Below, one piece after another: positions 18,581 through 28,105 of a stretch of 64,000 bases of DNA. A program made the position numbers and the translations under genes. Positions within the stretch are counted from its first letter, which is position 1. Every line of letters begins with the position of its first letter. The stretch is from Ignavibacteria bacterium (GTDB taxonomy: Bacteria > Bacteroidota > Ignavibacteria > Kapaibacteriales > Kapaibacteriaceae): the NCBI GenBank assembly GCA_015709655.1, contig CP054181.1, positions 237,262-301,261 of the forward strand, in the 5' to 3' direction. Under the pieces are notes generated by a model. The model had not been told where the DNA came from. It was given only the letters and a program-made list of their open reading frames with translations, and ran no database searches.

Positions 18581-21500
18581 ATGCGTTCTTTTGCTCTGCT
18601 TCTGATTCTGATTCTATGTTGTTTTGCACCGTTGCATACAAATGCACAGACATTTGTTGTGGTTGGTCACAAGCTTACCAACTACCCCAATGTTGAGTTG
18701 CAGGTATATGGGTATTCTAACCTGGGCATTCACACCGTAGTCTCTAATCCCGTTGTTACTGTTGACGGTACTGAAGTGCCTGCCCAGGGAGTTCTGGGAC
18801 CATCGGCATCACCACGGAACATTTCGTGCATTCTCATGTGTGATGCCTCGGCAGCACTCAACATTGGCTCGCCCTCCAACCTTCAGATTACCAAGGCCGT
18901 TGCTTTAACAGCAACAGATTACGACAATGGTCTCAGTGACGAAGTGGGACTTGGCAAATTCGATATCCGGCCAACTCTCCTGTATGGAATGAACCAAGAT
19001 AAACTCAGCTTAATACAGGCTTTGGATGATCTCAAGCCCGGTGTTGGATGCAACCTGGACAGTGCAATTCTTGAGAATACGGAGGGGGCTTTGAGTCACC
19101 TTCGTAGCAGCCGAAATGCAAGAGCACTCATTCTTACCCTGACTGGAACACCAAGTATCAATGCTGCTGAAATTATTCGCACTGCACGGAATTATCGTGT
19201 GGCAATCTATATCGTTGGTATCAGAACGGCTCTAACATCCGACGTACGGTCACTGGCCGATAGTACTGGCGGACTGTACATTGAGAATATTAACAATGAG
19301 GAAGACGCCCAGGACTTTACGCGGGCATTTATCTCGCATGCAAAGCAAACGCAGCAAACCCTAATCACGTTTACCATGCCGGATGCATGCACCAGTACCA
19401 GAGAGGTAACGGTAACATGGACCGAAACGAAGCGCAGCGTCACGCTCACACTACCATCAAACACCTTACCGACACTTGCTTGGTCTGAACCGGGAGGTGT
19501 TGATTTCGGAACCGGCACAGCCGCATCTGAACGCACCGTTCAGCTTACTGCCCTTGTCAACCCTGTTACAATAACAAATATTGCCATCAGTAACCCAGCA
19601 TTTACCCTCGTTGAACCCATCCCTGCCGGTACTGTTATCCAGCCTAACCAGAGTCTTTCGGTTCGCATCGGATATCTGGGAAGCACCAGTGGCGTAGCAG
19701 GAAGTATTACCATTACCTCTGATGCCTGTGTGTACCAGCCATTATACCTTCGAGGTGGCAGCTATATCAGCGGTGACAAGCTTGAATTAACTACTCCAAA
19801 CGGAGGCGAACAACTCAAGGCAGGTGTACCCTATAACATCACGTGGGCCAACGTCCTCCCTGCTGATGTTGTACGACTTGACCGGAGTTCTGACGGTGGG
19901 GTAACATGGACGCCTATCACGGAAACAGCGAGTGGATTACAATATCAGTGGAATGCTGGTCCGGGTACCGGAAGCAACATGATGATTCGTGTACAGCGAA
20001 CGTCGCTCTCACCCGATGCAATCATTACGCTTGCAGGACACCGCGAACCGGTGTATTCTGCCGCATTCTCCCATGACGGATCACTGGTTATTTCCGGCGG
20101 ACATGATGGAACAGTGCGTGTGTGGAATGCTGTTACCGGCGAGCAGATCCGCGAGCTGGGAATTCACGGTGCATGGGTGTGGACGGTAACCACTCATCCC
20201 ACAACAATGGTTGGTGTTAGCGGAGGTCATGATGGTATCGTGCGTGCCTATCAGTTGGAGACCGGGGAACGCCTTCAGTCAATCACCGCACCATCAAGAG
20301 TCTGGTCAGTTCGGTTTTCACCTGACGGCAGTACTCTTGCTGTTGGCACCGACAAAGCAATCAGTATTTACTCGTGGCCCGATATGAACCTTGTTAACTC
20401 GATTGCGGTTGACGGCGGCCCCGTTTATAGTGTGAAGTTCTCGGCTGATGGAACGTATATTGTAACGGCCGAAGCTTCGAAAACAGTTGTCAGAAAAACC
20501 TCTGACTACCAGGTCGTTGCTTCGTTCGATGCAGCACCTGCCACAGTGTACGCAGCTGACATCAGCCCGGATAATTCAACGGTTGCTACCGGTGGCAGCG
20601 ATTTTGTTGTACGTACCTGGAACCTGACTTCCGGTGCCATACGGAAAACCTCAGCCCCTTCCATAGCGTCGATCCTATCACTTGAATTTGCAAACGCAGG
20701 CAGCAAGTTGCTTGTTGGCGGAGGTGACGGCACAGCAAAAACCTTCAAAACAAGCTCGCTGGAATTAGAAAGTTCGTTTAGTGCCGGCCCGTCCCTGATA
20801 TACTCTGCCACCGGTGATCCTACCGGTGAACGTATCCTTACGGCAGGTACAGATTCGTTTATACGAATTTGGAATATCGCTCACGCGGAAACCGTTACGG
20901 ACCAAAGCAACAACACGTTCACCATCGTCGGCGGCGTAGGAACGTATTCGAATGTTAACCATGGCTCGGCAGAAATCGGCAGAGCCTTGCAGCGCAATTC
21001 CGTCGTGATCGAAAATACCGGGACTGACACCCTTGTAGTGAACGGCTGGCGTATGATTGCCGGTAATGTACAAGATTTTACCATCCTCAGTGCATCAGGT
21101 GTTAACCATATCGAACCGAACGGCACCCTAAACATTGCAACATCATTTCAACCCAATGCTGAAGGTGTTCGTGAAGCAATCGTAGAAATCGATGCCGGAG
21201 GCGAAACACGGCGAATTACATTGTCAGGCACTGGCATATCTCCGATTTTGTTCCTACCCCCTGTTGTGAACTTTGGTCGCAGGCTGGCCGGAGGTAATGC
21301 CGCCGACACTTCAGTCCTGATACGGGTGGGCACCACAAGCCAGCCGGTAACGATAACACGCACGCTGTTGCTGGGAGTACAGCAGGGCGCGTTTGAAATC
21401 CTTACGGGCGGCGGCGGATTTACGTTAAACTCGAACCAAAGCCGGACGATATCGCTCCGCTTTGCACCAAGCGCTGCCGGAAGATTTGCTGCCTGGGTTG

Positions 21501-22891
21501 AATTTACGCTGAGTGATGGCTCAACCAGACTCATTCGCCTGTATGGCGAGGGTGCAGGCGACGCCCGAATTCGCTCGTCAGATCAGACGCTGCTGTTCAA
21601 CTCAAATCAGTGCAACACAGAATCGTCAACAAAATCCTTCTCAATTGGAAACCGTGGCACATCACCATTGGTGATCTACTCGATTGATATTGGGGGTGTT
21701 CACAGTAGTGAGTTCAGTGTAATGGCACCAACTACGTTCCCGGTTTCTGTTAATTCGGGAGACTCAGTTGACGTTCAGGTACGCTTTGCACCACAGACAG
21801 CAAGTCAGAAAGATGCTTCGGTCGTGATTTCGTCAAATGCGATTGACTCACAGAACGGTGTAACCCAGATTGCAATTGTTGCCAGGAAGGACAGTGTCGC
21901 ATTCGAGTTGTCGAGAACAAACGTTGTGTTTGACAATGTTAACGAAAATGAGCAGGCTGAGCAGCGTATTACGATTTTCAATACAGGCTCGGTGCCATTG
22001 CGCTGGCCTGTTAACAGTACAACGATCGGAGCATTCCGTATCGAAGCAGCAACCCCGTACATTACCCCGCCCGGAGCATCCAGTGAAGTCGTCATTCGGT
22101 TTACCGGAGGCACCGTAGGCAATGAGTACAAAGGAACTTATACCTACCAGGATTCGCTCTGTGGCAGAAACATCGCACTGACGTTCGAGGCACACGTCAG
22201 GTCATACATTGGCTGCACAATTGACCTGCCCAAGACAAGTGCTTCCTTGGGAACGGTGGTGCAGGTGCCCGTTCGCATTATTAACAAGGTAAACTTTAAC
22301 CGGACAACGATTACAGAAATACAGGCGCGGTTTAGGGTAAATGGCACTATCCTTACGCCTCAGGGTATTACCAGCGAGTTTCATCCGAATGGTGACCGCA
22401 CCTTTGATGTTTCACTCCCAATTCCTACGTCCGGCGATGTATTGGCTACGATACCATTTGCTGTAACCTGGGGTTCTGATACAGCATCGGCAATTACAGT
22501 TGACTCGGTGTGGGTTAACGATACAGTCCAGGTTAGAGTCAATAACGGGCAGGTTGCCATTTCTGACCTGTGCCGGGAAGGCGGCCCCCGGCTACTGTTG
22601 CGCAACCGCAATTCGGCAGCCACGGTACATCGTCCGGCAGAGCTTCGTGTTGTCCCCCAACCCGCTTCAGCATTTGCCACCATCGATTTACATATTGTTG
22701 AGTCAGGCCCAACCACGGTTACCCTGGTTGATGCCTCCGGCAGAATCATTGCCGTGCCTGTTCAGCGTGATCTGGAAATCGGCGATTACCTTATCCCCTT
22801 CGATACTGCGATGCTAGACCCGGGAACCTATACCCTGCATCTTGTAACGCGTACTCATACAATGTCTCACCGTTTTAGTGTAATCCGATGA
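18581..22891 (+). CDS. Giant secreted vWA / WD40 / choice-of-anchor protein with T9SS sorting tail
   Basis: A 1436-residue exported protein. Residues 1-22 are the signal peptide (ending TNAQ). A von Willebrand A-like domain covers about 70-260 (ILMCDASAALN); its MIDAS reads DASAA instead of DxSxS, so metal binding is doubtful. A choice-of-anchor-like domain and a Ser-rich TWANVLPADVV module follow. A WD40 propeller covers about 483-770, with blades such as FSHDGSLVISGGHDGTVRVWN. Several choice-of-anchor D/ASH-like Ig folds (about 780-1240) repeat IENTGTDTLVV and FAPSAAGRF patterns. The last 85 residues (VVPQPASAFATIDL to the end) are a T9SS type A sorting tail. It probably displays a protein-binding platform on the cell surface. 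It overlaps the next gene by 4 bases (ATGA). Confidence 0.82.
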   Translation: MRSFALLLILILCCFAPLHTNAQTFVVVGHKLTNYPNVELQVYGYSNLGIHTVVSNPVVTVDGTEVPAQGVLGPSASPRNISCILMCDASAALNIGSPSNLQITKAVALTATDYDNGLSDEVGLGKFDIRPTLLYGMNQDKLSLIQALDDLKPGVGCNLDSAILENTEGALSHLRSSRNARALILTLTGTPSINAAEIIRTARNYRVAIYIVGIRTALTSDVRSLADSTGGLYIENINNEEDAQDFTRAFISHAKQTQQTLITFTMPDACTSTREVTVTWTETKRSVTLTLPSNTLPTLAWSEPGGVDFGTGTAASERTVQLTALVNPVTITNIAISNPAFTLVEPIPAGTVIQPNQSLSVRIGYLGSTSGVAGSITITSDACVYQPLYLRGGSYISGDKLELTTPNGGEQLKAGVPYNITWANVLPADVVRLDRSSDGGVTWTPITETASGLQYQWNAGPGTGSNMMIRVQRTSLSPDAIITLAGHREPVYSAAFSHDGSLVISGGHDGTVRVWNAVTGEQIRELGIHGAWVWTVTTHPTTMVGVSGGHDGIVRAYQLETGERLQSITAPSRVWSVRFSPDGSTLAVGTDKAISIYSWPDMNLVNSIAVDGGPVYSVKFSADGTYIVTAEASKTVVRKTSDYQVVASFDAAPATVYAADISPDNSTVATGGSDFVVRTWNLTSGAIRKTSAPSIASILSLEFANAGSKLLVGGGDGTAKTFKTSSLELESSFSAGPSLIYSATGDPTGERILTAGTDSFIRIWNIAHAETVTDQSNNTFTIVGGVGTYSNVNHGSAEIGRALQRNSVVIENTGTDTLVVNGWRMIAGNVQDFTILSASGVNHIEPNGTLNIATSFQPNAEGVREAIVEIDAGGETRRITLSGTGISPILFLPPVVNFGRRLAGGNAADTSVLIRVGTTSQPVTITRTLLLGVQQGAFEILTGGGGFTLNSNQSRTISLRFAPSAAGRFAAWVEFTLSDGSTRLIRLYGEGAGDARIRSSDQTLLFNSNQCNTESSTKSFSIGNRGTSPLVIYSIDIGGVHSSEFSVMAPTTFPVSVNSGDSVDVQVRFAPQTASQKDASVVISSNAIDSQNGVTQIAIVARKDSVAFELSRTNVVFDNVNENEQAEQRITIFNTGSVPLRWPVNSTTIGAFRIEAATPYITPPGASSEVVIRFTGGTVGNEYKGTYTYQDSLCGRNIALTFEAHVRSYIGCTIDLPKTSASLGTVVQVPVRIINKVNFNRTTITEIQARFRVNGTILTPQGITSEFHPNGDRTFDVSLPIPTSGDVLATIPFAVTWGSDTASAITVDSVWVNDTVQVRVNNGQVAISDLCREGGPRLLLRNRNSAATVHRPAELRVVPQPASAFATIDLHIVESGPTTVTLVDASGRIIAVPVQRDLEIGDYLIPFDTAMLDPGTYTLHLVTRTHTMSHRFSVIR

Positions 22892-24942
22892 AGAATTTAT
22901 CATTTGTCTTAGTATTAGCTCTGTTTTCTGCTCTGGTATTGGATGCACAAGAAACGCATAACCATGAAAAAACCACCAGGAATGCAACAGCTACTCCTAC
23001 CGTAGAGTTCAACGATGCCGCCCGCATTAGTTTGTTCGGCAATTATGACATTAGCGTGAGTAGCGCGAGTTTCCAAGGTATCCCCGGAGTATCAAGCTGT
23101 TGTCCGGAATATACAAGCACCACGGGCTCCGGTCTTGTGCTTGGTGTTGGGTACATCAAGCCGTTAAATACTGATCTGACGCTGAACCTGCGAATGCACT
23201 ATCAATCCTTCAAGACACCATTTACGTCAAACGAAACCCTCCCCATTGTGGACCTTGAAGGTGGCCCGTCGCAGGCATCAATAGAGCACCAGCTTACGGG
23301 AACCTTCCAGCAGATAAACCTTGAGCCCCTTATGGCCTACCGTCTGGCTAATAATCTGCAGGCGCTGGGAGGCGTTACACTGGGAGCCGTTTTTGCAGCT
23401 GACTTCAGCCAGAAGGAAGTTCTTGTAACACCGGTTGACGGAGCGTTTGCCAATAATTCGCGGGAGCGAAACGTGCAGAGCGGACAGATCCCGGATAACT
23501 CGGTGATTGCAGCCGGAATATCCGTGGGGCTTACATACAACCTTGCTCTCAATTCTGACCGCACACTGTTCCTGTCACCCGAGGCATTGTTTACCTTCTC
23601 ACTGTTTCCCCACGCATCCAACATGTCTTGGACCACCCATCATCTGCGTGCAGGACTTGGAATCAGCTATGCACCGCCACCTGTTGACGATTCGCTGACT
23701 GATTCTGAATTATACGAGTTTGCAACATCAATCACACCACCAACAGCAGTCAGTCCTGACGTTCCCTTTGTTAGCAGCATCAGCCATAACGGTCTCACTG
23801 AAACCGGTGTACCCACCGATGGTAGCAGTATTACTCTTGAAGAATTCCTCTCAACCCGTATCAGACCCTTGCTTCCATATGTCTTCTTCAAACCGGGCTC
23901 TGCCGAATTGCCTGAAACCTATCGTACCCTTAGCTCAGATCAGGTAGAGCGCTTCTCGATGAAGAATTTCTACAACCTCGACGCCATGATTACATACTCA
24001 CACGTTCTAAATATCATTGGCAAGAGGATGAACGAAAACCCAGCATCGGCAGTTACACTCACAGGCTGCGCCGATCCGCTGGAGAATAATGCATCCCTTG
24101 CTGCAGAAAGAGCACAGGCTGTGGCAGACTACCTGACCGATGTATGGGATATCGCGCCAAAACGAATTAACGTGATCACCCGCGGACTACCTGAAAAGCC
24201 GTCACGTTCTACTGACGCTGACGGTCTTGAAGAAAACGCGCGTGTCGAAATTTCATCTGCGTCACCCGAGCTCCTTGCATTTGTGGAAAGCTCCGATACC
24301 ATGGTTGTTACACAGCCAAGCGCAATTCGATTTGAACCCGGCATCAAGCCAAATATGCCAATAGCAAATTACACGCTCTTTATTGCCAACGGACAACAAC
24401 TACTCAAAACCTTTAGTGGCCCGGATCCGCTCCCAACAGCTATTGACTGGCGCATCAGTGAAAGCGTGCCGTGGATTCCAAAAACAGCAACACAGGTAAG
24501 CTACCTGATTGCCGTACGTGACTCCGGAGGTGCTGTCATACCGTCGGCAACGAAAACAATTCCAATTCGGCGTATCACGTCGCAAGACAAACAGCGCAGC
24601 GGTTCGCCAAATATTAAAATTGACCGCTACTCATTGATATTGTTTGGCTTCGATCAGGATGCCATTACACCCGATCATCAGGAAATTATCAGCTTGATTA
24701 AACAGCGCATTCAGCCGAATAGCACTGTTAAGGTTGTTGGTTATACAGACAGAACCGGCGATGCTGCGTACAACAAAGGGTTAAGCGAACGCCGCGCACG
24801 GTCTGTAGCTAAGGCATTAGGCGTACCTGAAAATAATGCCAGCGGTCGCGGCGAAGTGCTCCCACTGTATAACAACAACACACCCGAAGGCAGATTCTAT
24901 TCAAGAACTGTTGAAGTCTTGGTAGAAACTCCTCAGAACTAA
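22888..24942 (+). CDS. Outer-membrane protein with N-terminal barrel and two OmpA-like domains (second paralogue)
   Basis: A 684-residue protein built like the product of 16553-18502. It has a signal peptide (MKNLSFVLVLALFSALVLDAQ), a barrel of about 270 residues containing the matching CCPEYTSTTGSG motif, a first OmpA-like domain (about 320-475: PYVFFKPGSAELPETY, ENARVEISSA), an Ig-like linker, and a second OmpA domain (about 575-684: LILFGFDQDAITPDHQEI, GYTDRTGDAAYNKGLSERRA, GRFYSRTVEVLV). The second domain is the better preserved of the two. The start codon overlaps the stop of the giant WD40 protein, so the two are translated together. The likely role is to anchor the surface protein or its complex to peptidoglycan. 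Confidence 0.77.
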   Translation: MKNLSFVLVLALFSALVLDAQETHNHEKTTRNATATPTVEFNDAARISLFGNYDISVSSASFQGIPGVSSCCPEYTSTTGSGLVLGVGYIKPLNTDLTLNLRMHYQSFKTPFTSNETLPIVDLEGGPSQASIEHQLTGTFQQINLEPLMAYRLANNLQALGGVTLGAVFAADFSQKEVLVTPVDGAFANNSRERNVQSGQIPDNSVIAAGISVGLTYNLALNSDRTLFLSPEALFTFSLFPHASNMSWTTHHLRAGLGISYAPPPVDDSLTDSELYEFATSITPPTAVSPDVPFVSSISHNGLTETGVPTDGSSITLEEFLSTRIRPLLPYVFFKPGSAELPETYRTLSSDQVERFSMKNFYNLDAMITYSHVLNIIGKRMNENPASAVTLTGCADPLENNASLAAERAQAVADYLTDVWDIAPKRINVITRGLPEKPSRSTDADGLEENARVEISSASPELLAFVESSDTMVVTQPSAIRFEPGIKPNMPIANYTLFIANGQQLLKTFSGPDPLPTAIDWRISESVPWIPKTATQVSYLIAVRDSGGAVIPSATKTIPIRRITSQDKQRSGSPNIKIDRYSLILFGFDQDAITPDHQEIISLIKQRIQPNSTVKVVGYTDRTGDAAYNKGLSERRARSVAKALGVPENNASGRGEVLPLYNNNTPEGRFYSRTVEVLVETPQN

Positions 24943-24989
24943 TGCTATGAGTAACCACTGTGCATGCCGTTTAACGTACATCCACTGTC

Positions 24990-26114
24990 ATGCGCATTCT
25001 GGTTATTAATTGGCAGGATAAATCTCACCCGCAAAGCGGAGGCGCCGAGTCGCATCTGCACAGCATCTTTTCGCGCATCGCTGCAAAGGGACACCATGTT
25101 ACGTTACTCTGCTGTGGACATGGGAAGGCACCACACCGAGAAATATGCGATGGTATAAACATTGTAAGGATTGGCAGGCGGCCGTGGTTCAACTATATCG
25201 TCCCGTTATGGTGGACCCTGGTTGGTAAGGGGCTAAAGTTTGATATTGTTATTGATGATATCAATAAGCTTCCGTTCTTCACTCCCCGGTTTGTCAGAAA
25301 GATTCCTATTCTTGCAATCATTCACCATTTTTTTGGTGACAGTATTTATCAGCAGGCAGGCAGGCTCACCGGAAAGTATGTACTGTGGTTTGAAAAACAA
25401 ATTCCCCGTGTGTATGCCAACATCCCGATATGCGTTGTAAGCGAAAGTACCAAACAAGAGTGCATTGACCGTGGAATTCCGGATAAGAATATCCACATTA
25501 TTTACAATGGTATCGATGCCAGCCTCTTCCCCTTTGAAGTCACTACAAAAGCTACAACCGAAACACTGGTCTATTTTGGCAGACTAAAGCGTTATAAGAG
25601 TATTGATCATATCCTGCACGCAATGGTTAAAGTGCGCGAGCAATTTCCGAACGTTGTCCTGGATGTTATTGGTACTGGTGATGACCAGACGGCTCTTGAA
25701 GAAATTGCTACGGCACTTGGTCTGATCGACGTTGTCCGCTTTCATGGTTTTGTTGAAGACTCTGAAAAAGCAAAGCATCTGTCCCGCGCATACATCGATC
25801 TTAATCCGTCAGTGAAAGAAGGCTGGGGCATTACCAATATTGAAGCTAATGCCTGTGGCACTCCTGTAATCAGTGCCGATGTGCCCGGTTTGCGTGACTC
25901 CGTAAAACATGAATATTCTGGAATGCTCTATCCGTACGGCGATATTGATGAACTGGCCCGTCTAATCTGCCTGGTGCTTGCAGATGCCTCGCTGCGTGAA
26001 CGCCTAAGCATGAATGCTATTGAATGGGCACGACGGTTTACCTGGGATGCGGCGGCACAGCAGATGCTTGAGTTATGTGCGGATGTTATTCAACAACGAC
26101 GACAGAAGAAATAA
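24990..26114 (+). CDS. Family 4 glycosyltransferase
   Basis: A 374-residue GT-B fold retaining glycosyltransferase. The N-terminal domain has GGAESHLHSIFSRIAAKGHHV (acceptor side). The C-terminal domain has IYNGIDASLF, VYFGRLKRYKSID, and the donor-binding segment PSVKEGWGITNIEANACGTPVIS with the conserved EGWG...E pattern. It probably uses a UDP- or GDP-sugar in surface glycan synthesis. It stands 47 bases after the OmpA paralogue and overlaps the next gene by one base (TAATG), so it may be part of that long plus-strand unit. A role in glycosylating the neighbouring secreted proteins is possible but only inferred. Confidence 0.85.
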   Translation: MRILVINWQDKSHPQSGGAESHLHSIFSRIAAKGHHVTLLCCGHGKAPHREICDGINIVRIGRRPWFNYIVPLWWTLVGKGLKFDIVIDDINKLPFFTPRFVRKIPILAIIHHFFGDSIYQQAGRLTGKYVLWFEKQIPRVYANIPICVVSESTKQECIDRGIPDKNIHIIYNGIDASLFPFEVTTKATTETLVYFGRLKRYKSIDHILHAMVKVREQFPNVVLDVIGTGDDQTALEEIATALGLIDVVRFHGFVEDSEKAKHLSRAYIDLNPSVKEGWGITNIEANACGTPVISADVPGLRDSVKHEYSGMLYPYGDIDELARLICLVLADASLRERLSMNAIEWARRFTWDAAAQQMLELCADVIQQRRQKK

Positions 26115-28105
26115 TGAAAATCCTTCTTCTCATCCTTGCTGCCGTATTGGGCACCTTCTCGGTGCATAGCCAACAGTGGATGTCATCTGAAGGCCGCGAC
26201 TTCTGGCTGGCATTCCCTCCTACAGCACATACATCACGCAGCGGACGTCTGAGTATTTTCCTTTCGTCTGAGAACACAACGAATGTTACTATCGCCGCCC
26301 GATCACGCAGAGGTGTTGTAACAACGACTCGGCGGACAGTAAATGCCGGTGAGGTTGTAGAGGAGGTATTTGACCGTTCGGAGTATGAGCTGGCCTCAGC
26401 CGACTTCCCGGTGGGGTCACCCGGTGACTGCGAAATTGCTGTCCCAACCAGCATCCACATCACATCCGAAGCCGATATTTCAGTGTACGGCAGTGTGCGT
26501 GACAATCTCACCAGCGATGCCTGGCTGGCACTGCCCACGCACGTACTGGGGCTTGAATACAGGGTAATGAGCTATCCGTCGGACTACGTTTCCGGCTATA
26601 TGGGCATGGCAACGTACTACCCAAGTCAGTTTGTCATTATCGCAACTGAAGACTCTACGATAGTTGATCTTACCCTGAGTTTGTCGAGAACCCGAATTGG
26701 ACTATGGAAGAACAGGACAATAAAACTAAACCGCGGAGAAAGCTACCTTGTTCAGGCGTCAGTCTCGTCATCCAGCCGCCATGAAGACCTGACGGGAACC
26801 GTCATACGGTCAAACAAGCCAATAGGAGTACTGGGTTCGCACCTGCGCGCTCAGGTTCCGCTCTTATCCTCTGAAGCCTCACGGGATATTCTGATTGAAC
26901 AATTGCCCAGTGTTGACACGTGGGGAAAACGTTTCGTGGTTCCGCCGCTGCATTTGCCTGCCGACGCACGGCAGGCAGAAAAGAACGACGTATCAGTCAT
27001 TCGGGTCCTGGCACACTATGACAGTACTGATGTGAGTGTGAACGGCGGCGGATACTTCCCGCTGGTTCGTGCGGGCAACATCTGGGAAATGCCCCTCCAG
27101 AATGGTCGGACCATTGTTGCCACAAAACCGGTTCTGGTTGCCATTGTGGACAGGAGTACAAAACGTGACGGGAATGTGACATTTTCGGGTGATCCAAGCC
27201 TGATCATCATTCCTCCAATTGAGCAGTATCTCAGTAAGTATCGAACCATTAGTATTGAGCCGAGGCCGAATAACCAGCCGATCTATAACGAGCACTGGAT
27301 CACTGTTTTTGCTCCACTGAGCACAACCGGAATACGAGTTGACGGTAATGCCGTATCAGCACTCACACCGTTTTCTGACAGCACGTTTGGGTACGCTCAC
27401 ATCAAGGTGAACGGCGGAAGCCACTTCTCTGAATCGCCGTTGCCAGCAACGACTGACTCGGTTTCAGGGTTCGGAATTTTGGTGTACGGATATGGTCCGG
27501 CCGAATCGTATGGCTATACCGGCGGTATGGCTTTTTCGAAACTCTACCAGCCAACAATTTGGTTACGGGTAGTAGATGCAAATGCAGAGCCTGGTGACAG
27601 TGTACACATTGCCGTTGTCGTTGACAGTGTAACAGAGCAAGCCTCACTTGATGCAATGCAAATCCGGCAGTTAAACGGTAGGGCCGCCTTTAATTCCACC
27701 ATACTGGTTCCTGCCGGTCTGCACTTCCCGTCATGGTCAGTTCAGGATGCCACACATGGGATGGTAGATGCAGGAAGCTCATTTACTGCATTGAATATCG
27801 GTGACACCGTTGCGATGGTTCACGGCGTAGTGGTCCTGGGTAACATGGTTGCCGATACAGTCCGCTACGACGTAGGTCACTGGCTTAATCAGAACCAGCA
27901 AGCCGTACCGGTTACAACCCACGTGTTAAACGGATTACTTACCGTAAACGGGATTTGCCGGGAAAACGGTGAACGGTTGTTTGACCCTACAGCACCACTG
28001 CAGCACGTTCGCACTTTTGATGTACTCGGCAGAGAGGTTCCAAAAGGAACTCATGGTTTACTGTTTGAAATCAATGCCGGGACTGTGCGACCGGTATTCA
28101 GATAG
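26114..28105 (+). CDS. Secreted IgGFc-binding-like protein
   Basis: A 663-residue exported protein. Signal peptide MKILLLILAAVLGTFSVHS sets the start at 26114; the frame is open from 26075, but those 13 residues overlap the glycosyltransferase and are polar. The region from GRDFWLAFPPTAHTS (residue about 28) through residue 480 resembles the IgGFc-binding N-terminal domain family, with repeated beta strands (RVMSYPSDY, VLGSHLRAQVPL, FGILVYGYGPAESYGYTGG). A second beta domain (cohesin/Ig-like) follows at about 490-615. The C-terminus has ICRENGERLF, a motif also seen in the giant WD40 protein (LCREGGPRLL), then a short DVLGREVPKG segment that looks like a shortened T9SS tail. It is convergent with ccmF, overlapping it by 8 bases. 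Confidence 0.65.
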   Translation: MKILLLILAAVLGTFSVHSQQWMSSEGRDFWLAFPPTAHTSRSGRLSIFLSSENTTNVTIAARSRRGVVTTTRRTVNAGEVVEEVFDRSEYELASADFPVGSPGDCEIAVPTSIHITSEADISVYGSVRDNLTSDAWLALPTHVLGLEYRVMSYPSDYVSGYMGMATYYPSQFVIIATEDSTIVDLTLSLSRTRIGLWKNRTIKLNRGESYLVQASVSSSSRHEDLTGTVIRSNKPIGVLGSHLRAQVPLLSSEASRDILIEQLPSVDTWGKRFVVPPLHLPADARQAEKNDVSVIRVLAHYDSTDVSVNGGGYFPLVRAGNIWEMPLQNGRTIVATKPVLVAIVDRSTKRDGNVTFSGDPSLIIIPPIEQYLSKYRTISIEPRPNNQPIYNEHWITVFAPLSTTGIRVDGNAVSALTPFSDSTFGYAHIKVNGGSHFSESPLPATTDSVSGFGILVYGYGPAESYGYTGGMAFSKLYQPTIWLRVVDANAEPGDSVHIAVVVDSVTEQASLDAMQIRQLNGRAAFNSTILVPAGLHFPSWSVQDATHGMVDAGSSFTALNIGDTVAMVHGVVVLGNMVADTVRYDVGHWLNQNQQAVPVTTHVLNGLLTVNGICRENGERLFDPTAPLQHVRTFDVLGREVPKGTHGLLFEINAGTVRPVFR

